Assembly: GCF_032484785.1 (NCBI RefSeq)
Contig: NZ_JAUETR010000001.1
Location: forward strand, 1,801,501 to 1,865,500
Reading direction: 5' to 3'
Length of the DNA: 64,000 bases
Origin: Bradyrhizobium sp. SZCCHNS1050
GTDB taxonomy: Bacteria > Pseudomonadota > Alphaproteobacteria > Rhizobiales > Xanthobacteraceae
The notes under the pieces: generated by a model
Databases searched by the model: none
What the model saw: the letters and a program-made list of their open reading frames with translations, nothing else
What the model was told of the DNA's origin: nothing
Made by a program: the position numbers and the translations under genes
Part shown: positions 8,430 to 15,979 of the stretch, piece after piece
How positions within the stretch are numbered: position 1 is the first letter of the stretch
How the letters are laid out: every line of letters begins with the position of its first letter

Positions 8430-10708
8430 CAATCGAGAATCCTGCGTCCGGTGTCCTCGACTCGCCGCCGCGCCGGCTGCCGGCGATGCGGGCCCTCGAT
8501 CGCCATGAAGTGGCGGTACTCCTCGGTCACGCTGCGCGCCTCGTCGAGGCTGCGCATCACGTGCGGCCGGATCAGGATGATCAGCTCGGTCTTGCCGATG
8601 ACGTTGTCGCGGCTGCCGGCGAAATTGCCGATGAACGGGATGTCGCCAATGATCGGCAGCTGGCTCCGGCCGGTCGTGCGGCCCTCCTGGATCAGCCCGC
8701 CCAGCACCAGCGCGTCATTGTCGTTCACGACCACCGATGTCCTGATCTTGCGCTGCCGGATGGTCGGCGAATCGATGTTCGACGACGTGGTCGGCGCCAC
8801 GCTCGACACCTCCTGCTCGATGTCGAGCAGCACCCGCCCGCTCTCATTGATGCGCGGGATAATCGACAGGATCACGCCCGTATCCTTGTAGCTCACCGAA
8901 TTGACGATCGGCGCGCCGGGCGTCAGGGTGCCGGTCGCAGACTGCGTCGTGATCGGCACCTGATCGCCGATCTGCAGCACCGCCGGCTTGTTGTCCATGA
9001 CCGCCAGCGACGGCGAGGACACGATGTTGACGTTGGTGATCTGGTTCAGTGTGTCGATCGTGGCAGCGATGTTGGCCGCTGTCAGCGCGTAGGAAAAGCC
9101 GGGAAACACCGAGCTCACGGCGCCGGAGGCCGCCTCCGTCAGGGTGAATTTCGAGCTGTTCTTGCGCATGTACCATTGCACGCCGAAGCGCAGATCGTCA
9201 TTTAGCGTGACCTCGGCGATGGTCGCCTCGATCAACACCTGGTTCGGCATCTGGTCGAGCCGCTCGATCGCCTGCAGCACGCGCTTGTAGTCCGCATTCG
9301 CCGCCTCGATCAGGATCGCGTTCTTGGCCTCGTCGGCGACGATGCGCAGCCGCGGCCCATCCGTATCGCCGTCGCGGCCGGAGGGCGCAGGCGCTGCCGC
9401 CGCCGGCGTGACGCTGGGGGCGGACGTGGTCGGCGCCGGGGCCCGCAATCCCCCCATGCCGCCGCTGGAGGAGCCGAGGCCGCCGGTGAACCCCGATGAC
9501 GATGCCCCGGAGAACCCGCCGCCGGCCGATGCCGGCTGCGACTGCACGCTCGCCTCCTGATAGTTCGGCGCCACCGTACGCCGCCCGGCCGCCGCGGTCT
9601 GGGTGTCCGTCGGGAACATCGACTGCAGCACGTCGACCAGCTCCTGCGCGCGTCGGTTCTGCACGGCGTAGGTGAAGAGCTGCTTCTCGCTGCCTTGTGC
9701 CTGCGCGTCGAGCTTGCGAATCCAGCTCTCGGCGCGGCGCAGATAGGCAAGCTGCGGCGAGATCACCAGGATCGAGCGCAGCCGCTTGTTGGGCACGAAC
9801 TGCACCATGCCGGCCATCGGCCCGTCGCCGCGGTCGGAGGCGAACACGCTTTTCAGCTCGGTGGCGATCGCGTCGGGCGCCGAGGTCTTGACCGGGATCA
9901 ACGCGAACGACATGCCCTTCATGGTGTCGACGTCGAACAGCGCGATCGCCTCCATCATCGCCGCGATCTCCTGGCGATTGCCGGACAGCGTGATCAGGTT
10001 GCGCGCATCATCGACCCGCACCACCCCGCCGCGCGGCGCGATCGGCTCGACCACGCGCCGGATCTCGGAGGCCGAGACATATTTCAGCTGCACCACCTGC
10101 AGCCCGTTGCCGACCATCTCGCCGCCATCGGCCGGATCATCAGTGCGATACGCCGACGACACCGCCGTCTGGTCCGCCGCCACGATGCGATAGATGCCGC
10201 GGTTGTTGACGACAGCCGCATTGTTGGCCCGCAACGCCGCCTGGAACAGATCGATGACTGCCGCCCGCGCCACCGGCTTCGGCGTCTGGATCGTGATCCG
10301 CCCCTCGATCCCCGGATCGACCGTGTATTTGACGCCGAGAATGTCGCCGAGCACCGTCTTCGCCGCCTGCGGCGCCGGCACCCCCACGAGATTGATGGTG
10401 ACGCCGTCGGTCACGTCCTCGGTGCCGCGCGACACCGCTCCCGTCGGCGGCTCGCCGACGAAGCGCCCGGTGCCCTCGACCAAGGTCGCGGGCCCGCCTT
10501 TGTTGTCATCCAGCAGCGGTGAGCCCGAGATGCTGCCCGCGCGCGCGCTCCCGGTCGCCCGCGCCCCCGCCTGCGCTGCCGACCCTGCGTCGGCAGCATT
10601 CGTGCTCCAGGCGAACGACGACGTCCCCTCCTCCATCGTCTGGCACGCCGACACCGCCAACGCGACGGGGAGCGCCATCAAGCCAATTCTGCGAACCCCG
10701 CCCCGCAC
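8429..10708 (-). CDS. gspD: GspD secretin, predicted lipoprotein (liposecretin)
   Basis: Outer-membrane secretin channel of the T2SS. The 759-residue protein starts at GTG and has a basic n-region (RGGVRR), a hydrophobic stretch and a lipobox VSAC with Cys22. It should therefore be lipidated, as HxcQ of Pseudomonas is, which would remove the need for a pilotin. N0 lies at about 105-175 and N1/N2 at about 210-345. N3 is interrupted by a Gly/Ser/Ala/Pro-rich insert (about 395-460). The C-terminal secretin domain (VPITTQSATGTL, VLGGLIQEGRT, LPIIGDIPFIGNFAG, ELIILIRPHVM) is intact. It is the first gene of the operon. The internal ATG at Met11 would lose the charged n-region, so GTG is preferred. 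Confidence 0.93.
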   Translation of the reverse strand: MRGGVRRIGLMALPVALAVSACQTMEEGTSSFAWSTNAADAGSAAQAGARATGSARAGSISGSPLLDDNKGGPATLVEGTGRFVGEPPTGAVSRGTEDVTDGVTINLVGVPAPQAAKTVLGDILGVKYTVDPGIEGRITIQTPKPVARAAVIDLFQAALRANNAAVVNNRGIYRIVAADQTAVSSAYRTDDPADGGEMVGNGLQVVQLKYVSASEIRRVVEPIAPRGGVVRVDDARNLITLSGNRQEIAAMMEAIALFDVDTMKGMSFALIPVKTSAPDAIATELKSVFASDRGDGPMAGMVQFVPNKRLRSILVISPQLAYLRRAESWIRKLDAQAQGSEKQLFTYAVQNRRAQELVDVLQSMFPTDTQTAAAGRRTVAPNYQEASVQSQPASAGGGFSGASSSGFTGGLGSSSGGMGGLRAPAPTTSAPSVTPAAAAPAPSGRDGDTDGPRLRIVADEAKNAILIEAANADYKRVLQAIERLDQMPNQVLIEATIAEVTLNDDLRFGVQWYMRKNSSKFTLTEAASGAVSSVFPGFSYALTAANIAATIDTLNQITNVNIVSSPSLAVMDNKPAVLQIGDQVPITTQSATGTLTPGAPIVNSVSYKDTGVILSIIPRINESGRVLLDIEQEVSSVAPTTSSNIDSPTIRQRKIRTSVVVNDNDALVLGGLIQEGRTTGRSQLPIIGDIPFIGNFAGSRDNVIGKTELIILIRPHVMRSLDEARSVTEEYRHFMAIEGPHRRQPARRRVEDTGRRILD

Positions 10709-10954
10709 GCAATCACCCCGACTTAGAGCAGCCTAGCCGCTCAGCGGCTAACCATTGCAGTTTAGGAGGTTTCGATCGCGGGAGATATCGAATGCTGAAT
10801 GTACGGCCGATTCATACACAGCCCTTTGCCGAACACGCCTCCAAGGTCTTGATGCCGCTGAATTCGACCTAATTATTTGCACTATCACCGCGATCTTCTG
10901 CCTGAGGGAGTCCTGCAGGCCTAAAAAGGCGTCGAGCCACGACTTATCCAATGC

Positions 10955-11371
10955 TCAACGCCGACTATGTAGATTCTCTGCGTGACGCAATAGATTAGCT
11001 GCGTCATCCCGACTGGCCTCAGGTGCCACCCAGACCAACGCATCTCCCGAAAGGTTCAGGAAGTCCAAGGCTTCGTTTAGCAAGGGGCGGACACCCAGTG
11101 CTGCAACATCTCCAACGTCAAAAAACAACTCCAACGGAGAATGCGCTAGTCCATGCGCTTCGTTGTAAGCTTTGTAATCAATCAGCATGAAGACGCGCTT
11201 CGACGGAAGCTTCAGAACGATGCCTAATACTTCCCCCAGGCCATCTTCATTCCACGCTTCCACCGTTAGACAAAATCTATCCGCGATTTCGGAAATATTG
11301 TCTCGCACTTTGGCGATAGGCCAACTCTCGTTGGGAAAGCGATATCCGAAAAGCTGTTCTACACCGATCAT
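10955..11371 (-). CDS. Candidate immunity protein for the RHS toxin
   Basis: A 138-residue acidic soluble protein without signal peptide or membrane segment. I do not recognise its family. It starts 34 bases after the stop of the RHS protein and on the same strand, the standard place for the immunity gene of a polymorphic toxin, and it has the usual size and acidity. The functional call is inference from context. Alternative: an unrelated small cytoplasmic protein. Confidence 0.55.
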   Translation of the reverse strand: MIGVEQLFGYRFPNESWPIAKVRDNISEIADRFCLTVEAWNEDGLGEVLGIVLKLPSKRVFMLIDYKAYNEAHGLAHSPLELFFDVGDVAALGVRPLLNEALDFLNLSGDALVWVAPEASRDDAANLLRHAENLHSRR

Positions 11372-11405
11372 GGGACTGGTCTCCTCGACATGCAGCCAGA
11401 ATAAC

Positions 11406-14400
11406 TCATGGCAGAGTTTGAGTGTTCTTTGTTACTGTCACAGGCAACACCGCATATCCTTTATCATTAACGAAGACTCCTGGCTGTCGGCCTGGATACC
11501 ACCGCGCCCACGGAATTTGGCCAGCTTCAGGCGGGATGGGGGTCGTGAATTCAATACCCCTCGCATCCTCCGGCAACGCTCCACGAAAGGCTCGAACCTG
11601 CGCCATCGACCCCAATCGTCCCTCCTGCCCCCAGATTTCGCCGGACGCCTGCTGCATCGCAGCCACTTCCGGCGTTTGGTTAGGATACGCTTCTAGACGA
11701 TGGTAGAGTAAGTTATCATCCCTTCTAGTGGTTGAATTTAGCTCCACAGACAAGCCTAAACCCATTACGATTGCATCGATTAGTAGTTGACCAGCGGCAA
11801 CTCCCACCGGGGCAAGGAACGCGTTCGCGTTTCGGAACTTCTCGACTGGAGTTTGCCGCGCAGTTTCCAAACTCCTCGTGGCCAGATACTGAAATGCGCT
11901 GGTCACAGCACCATTGCCGAACTTTCCACCGCCGGCAACGGACGCCAGTCCGCCGACTGTGGCACGCGCGATGGTACCGCCAATGAGATCATTCGGCAGT
12001 ACTGGCGACAGTGCCGAGCTCACCGCTGCGGATGCAGCCCCTGATCCGCAGGATCCGCCGGAAGCGACAGACGAGACGCAGCCCACGGCAGCATTGGCGC
12101 CGATTCTTCCAATCACACCGATATCCAGGCCAGGAATCTGGCTGTAGGCAAAGGTTGTGAGCCCAGCGATCACCCCGGCCTTTAATGCTTGTCCTAGATT
12201 TCCGCCAAACATTCCAGTCGTGACGGCTGCCCCCACGAACGCAGCGATCGGCGCAAACACTCCCGTAGCAACCAGAGCAGCCGTAACGGCGATCTGAACC
12301 AGCGACTGCAGATTATTAGTGATGAAATTGCCGATAGCCCTCCCGATGCCGCTAAAGAAGTGCCCGACACTGCCGAAGAAGTTCGAGAGCCAGCTGAACC
12401 CGTTCGGATCGGTGAAGGTCAACGGGTCGTTGCCGACATAGGAGTACCTGTTCCAGCCCTGCGGATTGAGCGGCTCCGTCACCGTTGGATCGGCGCTGGT
12501 GAACCGCGCCAGCAAGGGATCGTAGACACGGCCGTTCAGGTGCACGAGGCCGGCGACCGAGAGCTCCTCCTGGCCGGTGAAGCCACGCGTCGTCTGGCTG
12601 GCGGTGCTGCCGGCGACGTCGTCGGTGCCGTCGACGTTGCGGCGCTTGCCCCAGGCGTCATAGGAGAGGCGCTGCTGCAGCAGACCGTTCTCGTCGGTGA
12701 GCGCCACGATCGAACCGAGATGGTCGGTGTGGAAGTAGCGCATCGTCAGCGTGATGCCGCTGGCGGCCGTCTGGGTGACGCGCATGCCGACCTTGGCATT
12801 GCCGACCGAGAGATAGTCGGTCCATTTCTGCGTCGTCGTGCCGGGGTTCTGCACCTCGGCCATCACGCCGAAGCCGGCGATGTACAGGGTCGTGCCTTCC
12901 GGCGTCACCTGCTTGAAGCGCTGGTGCTCGGTGTCGTCGACGAAGGAGATCGTCCGCGACCCTTGCGTGATGCTCGCCGGCTTATTGTAGGACGTATAGA
13001 CGATGCTGCGGCCGAGACCGGAGGTCTGGTTGCCGTTGGCGTCATAGGTGAAGGTCGCATTGATGCTGCCGCCGGCGACGCTCATGACGGCATGCGGCAG
13101 CGGCGCCCCGGCCGCCGGATAGACGTAGGTGCCGACGTCCGACTTCGAGAGGATGTTGCCGATCGCGCTGTAGGAATAGGTCTTCACCAGCGGCGTCGGG
13201 TTGAGGCTGGTCGTCGACGTCGTCAGCCGGTTCAGCCCGTCGTAATTGAAGCTTTCGCTGACACTGGTGTTGGCGTCGCTGCGCGAGGTCAGGTTGCCGA
13301 GCCGGTCGTAGCCGAAGCTCAGATTCTGCACGGCGCTGCCGGTGCCGGTGGCGACGCTGGTCAACCGCCCCGTCAGCGGATCGAAGCCGCGGGTGGTGAC
13401 CAGGCCATTGCCGGCGGTCTGCTGCGTCAGATGACCGTCGGCATCCATCGCGTTCGCCGTCCAGAAGCCCTGGCTGGTGGCGTCGTCCTGCAGCTGGTTG
13501 GCAAAGCCGAGGCTGTTATAGCCGTAGCGCGCGGTGAAGCCGGAGGGATAGCTGACCTTGATCAGCCGGCTGTTGGCGTCATAGGTCGCGCCCATCGTGT
13601 AGGTGGCGCCATCGATCGTGGTCGCCACCTGCAGCGGACGGCCGAGGCTGTCATAGCTGAAGCTGCGGGCAAAGCCGTTGCCCGAGCCGGAGGTGATGCC
13701 GCTCGAGGCCAGCTTGCCGACGCCGTTGGCCGCGGTGTCATAGGCCCAGACCGAGGTCATGTCCGGCTCGACCCGCTGCACCATGCGGCCGAGCCGGTCG
13801 TAGCTCAGGCTGACCGTCTGCCCCTTGGCGTCGGTCTGGGTGACCAGCTGGCCCAGCGCGTTGTAGCTGTAGGTCCAGTCGCCGAGATCGGGATCGCTGC
13901 TAGCGGTCTTGCGTCCCCTGAGGTCATAGGTCGCGCTGACGACGTTGCCGAGCGCATCCGTGGTCTGCACCAGGTTGCCGACCGCGTCATAGGCATAGGT
14001 CATGGTCTTGCCGAGCGTGTCGGTGACCGAGACCACCTGGCCCTGGCTGTTCTTGGTGACGGTGCGCGTCTGGTTCAGCGCGTTGGTCTCGACGACGGTC
14101 AGGCCGTGATAGGCGGTCTGCGCCACGCTGCCGTCCGGCTGGGTCGACGAGACCACGCGTCCGAGCACGTCGTAGCTGAGCGTCGTGTATTGCGGCGTGC
14201 CGCCGTTCAGGAAATACGGACGGCTGGTCTGCGCGACGCGCCCGAGCGCGTCATAACTCTTGGTCGCCTGCACCGTGCTGCCGTCGAACCCCTGGGTGCG
14301 GCGGCCGATCTCGCGCTCCAGCGTGTCGAAGAACACGGTCGTGACGGGGCCGTTCACGGTGGCGCCGTCGGCGGCGTAGGGCGTCTCCTGCACGAGATAG

Positions 14401-15920
14401 CTCGCGCCCGATAGACAGCTCGTGCTGCCGCCGTTCACGCCGCTGCAGAACTGGTAGGCCCAGCGCGTCTGCGTGCCGTCCGAGCGCGTCTCCTGCGTCT
14501 TGCGGCCGAACTCGTCATAGCTCCAGGTCGTGGTCAGGCCGTTGGGGCCGGTGTGGCTAGTCGGCTGGCCGAAGCGGCCGTCATATTGCAGCGTCTCGCT
14601 TTGCCCCAGCGCATTGGTGTTGGAGGTCGCAAACTGCCCGCGCGCGTCATAGCTGGTCGTGCTCGAACGCGAGACGACGTCGGCGCCGCTGACGGTGACC
14701 GACTGCTTCTGCCCGAACGCATTGTAGACATAGTCGGTCTGAAGGCGGAGCGCCGGAGTATCCGGCTCGACGACGTCCTGGGTCAGCAGGCCCGAGGCGG
14801 AATCGTAGGCAAACGAGGACGACCGTGTGATGCTGGTGGCCGAGTTGATAGGGGGCGTCGAGACCGACACCGGCGTGTAAGTGATGACGACAATGCCAGG
14901 CGCACCGGCGCCGCCGACATTTCCTGCAAATGTCGATGAACCTGCACCACCGCCACCACCGCCATATGAACCGCCGGCACCGCCCGCGCCAGACACCGTC
15001 GTGTAGGCCGCACCGCCGCCGCCACCGCCACCGCCGGCGCCCACGCCGCTCCACTCGACGCCGGCGCCGCCCGCGCCGCCGGAGCCGGTCACCGAATTGG
15101 CGAGACCGCCACCGCCGCCGCCACCACCACCGCTCGATCCGGCTGCGCCTCCGCCATTCACGCCCGTCGCGCTAAGAACGCCGACCGTGCCGCCGGCGCC
15201 GCCGCCCGTTCCGGACGAGTTGTTACCGCCGGTCGCACCCGTGCCGCTCGACGGTACGTTACCGCCCGGAGCGCCCCCATTGGCCGCGCCGCCGCCGGCC
15301 GCACCAGGGCCTGCGCCCGCGCTGCTGCCACCCGCTGCACCCGCGCCGTTGCGACCGCCAGCGCCGCCGCCCCCAGCACCGGCACCAGCCGTCAGGCTCG
15401 AACGCGCGCCGCCAGCGCCGCCGTTGAAACTGGTCGTGCCGCCGATCCCACCTGTTCCGCCCGCTGCGGCCCCTGCCGTCGCAGTACCGGACGCCGCTCC
15501 GCCCTGCCCAGGATTCGCCACCAGGGTCGAGCCGTTCAATCGCGTCGCGGTGCCTGCCGTGCCGACCGATGGCGCCGTTGTGCCGCCAGCGCCGCCCGCT
15601 CCGATCACAACCGGAATCGACGCGCCGGGCGTCAGCGTCAGGTTCAGGAGCTTGCGGTACTCGCCCCCGCCTCCTCCACCTGCACCCTGCTGCCCAGCTA
15701 CCGAACCGCCTCCACCGCCACCACCTCCGATCGCCTCGATCGAGTTGTCAGCGTTGTTCCAATCGTTTGGAACCACCCATGTCGCGCTGCTTGTAATCAC
15801 GATCTGCGCGGCATCGGCAGCCGCGGGAAGACCGCAGCCAATCAGGAGAGACAACGCCGCGATCTTGAATCGGGCCAACCCATTCGGACGCAAGGCATGC
15901 GAAGTCACGGCATTGAACAT
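11406..15920 (-). CDS. RHS-repeat exported protein with glycine-rich N-terminus and C-terminal toxin-like tip
   Basis: A 1504-residue predicted polymorphic toxin. It has a Sec signal peptide (ending near AAADAAQ), a very glycine-rich region at about 55-340 and about 20 YD/RHS repeats (for example YDALGRVAQTSRPYF and YDAVGNLVQTTDALGN). The RHS-associated core follows (DPLLARFTSADPTV, NRYSYVGNDPLTFTDPNGF), then a hydrophobic Ala/Gly spacer with GGGKFGNGAVTSAFQYL, as in many contact-dependent toxins, and a tip of about 80 residues ending in VTVTKNTQTLP. I do not recognise the tip's activity. The start is the ATG preceded by GAGGAATTGACC; a longer frame runs back into the upstream gene. It lies 59 bases after the SpvB-like gene and before the candidate immunity gene. 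Confidence 0.88.
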   Translation of the reverse strand: MFNAVTSHALRPNGLARFKIAALSLLIGCGLPAAADAAQIVITSSATWVVPNDWNNADNSIEAIGGGGGGGGSVAGQQGAGGGGGGEYRKLLNLTLTPGASIPVVIGAGGAGGTTAPSVGTAGTATRLNGSTLVANPGQGGAASGTATAGAAAGGTGGIGGTTSFNGGAGGARSSLTAGAGAGGGGAGGRNGAGAAGGSSAGAGPGAAGGGAANGGAPGGNVPSSGTGATGGNNSSGTGGGAGGTVGVLSATGVNGGGAAGSSGGGGGGGGGLANSVTGSGGAGGAGVEWSGVGAGGGGGGGGAAYTTVSGAGGAGGSYGGGGGGAGSSTFAGNVGGAGAPGIVVITYTPVSVSTPPINSATSITRSSSFAYDSASGLLTQDVVEPDTPALRLQTDYVYNAFGQKQSVTVSGADVVSRSSTTSYDARGQFATSNTNALGQSETLQYDGRFGQPTSHTGPNGLTTTWSYDEFGRKTQETRSDGTQTRWAYQFCSGVNGGSTSCLSGASYLVQETPYAADGATVNGPVTTVFFDTLEREIGRRTQGFDGSTVQATKSYDALGRVAQTSRPYFLNGGTPQYTTLSYDVLGRVVSSTQPDGSVAQTAYHGLTVVETNALNQTRTVTKNSQGQVVSVTDTLGKTMTYAYDAVGNLVQTTDALGNVVSATYDLRGRKTASSDPDLGDWTYSYNALGQLVTQTDAKGQTVSLSYDRLGRMVQRVEPDMTSVWAYDTAANGVGKLASSGITSGSGNGFARSFSYDSLGRPLQVATTIDGATYTMGATYDANSRLIKVSYPSGFTARYGYNSLGFANQLQDDATSQGFWTANAMDADGHLTQQTAGNGLVTTRGFDPLTGRLTSVATGTGSAVQNLSFGYDRLGNLTSRSDANTSVSESFNYDGLNRLTTSTTSLNPTPLVKTYSYSAIGNILSKSDVGTYVYPAAGAPLPHAVMSVAGGSINATFTYDANGNQTSGLGRSIVYTSYNKPASITQGSRTISFVDDTEHQRFKQVTPEGTTLYIAGFGVMAEVQNPGTTTQKWTDYLSVGNAKVGMRVTQTAASGITLTMRYFHTDHLGSIVALTDENGLLQQRLSYDAWGKRRNVDGTDDVAGSTASQTTRGFTGQEELSVAGLVHLNGRVYDPLLARFTSADPTVTEPLNPQGWNRYSYVGNDPLTFTDPNGFSWLSNFFGSVGHFFSGIGRAIGNFITNNLQSLVQIAVTAALVATGVFAPIAAFVGAAVTTGMFGGNLGQALKAGVIAGLTTFAYSQIPGLDIGVIGRIGANAAVGCVSSVASGGSCGSGAASAAVSSALSPVLPNDLIGGTIARATVGGLASVAGGGKFGNGAVTSAFQYLATRSLETARQTPVEKFRNANAFLAPVGVAAGQLLIDAIVMGLGLSVELNSTTRRDDNLLYHRLEAYPNQTPEVAAMQQASGEIWGQEGRLGSMAQVRAFRGALPEDARGIEFTTPIPPEAGQIPWARWYPGRQPGVFVNDKGYAVLPVTVTKNTQTLP

Positions 15921-15979
15921 GGTCAATTCCTCAACCAACCAAAGCAGCAAAATGTGTGAAATTTGATGAAAGCGGCCGG

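Noticed and set aside
7464..8891. 475-residue plus-strand open frame across gspF and gspD
   Set aside because: Shadow of two well-supported genes, with no recognisable domain.
10748..10951. 67-residue minus-strand frame between gspD and the immunity candidate
   Set aside because: No motif, weak start, and no reason from context to call it a gene.
12360..14414. 684-residue plus-strand open frame
   Set aside because: Antisense of the RHS repeats; it reflects the repeat codon pattern and has no motif of its own.
14930..15700. Possible CRISPR or satellite array in the repetitive tract
   Set aside because: The repeats are irregular Gly codon runs within a coding sequence, with no constant repeat/spacer pattern.
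15097..15966. Proline-rich 289-residue plus-strand open frame
   Set aside because: Complement of the glycine-rich domain of the RHS protein; Gly codons read as Pro on the other strand.
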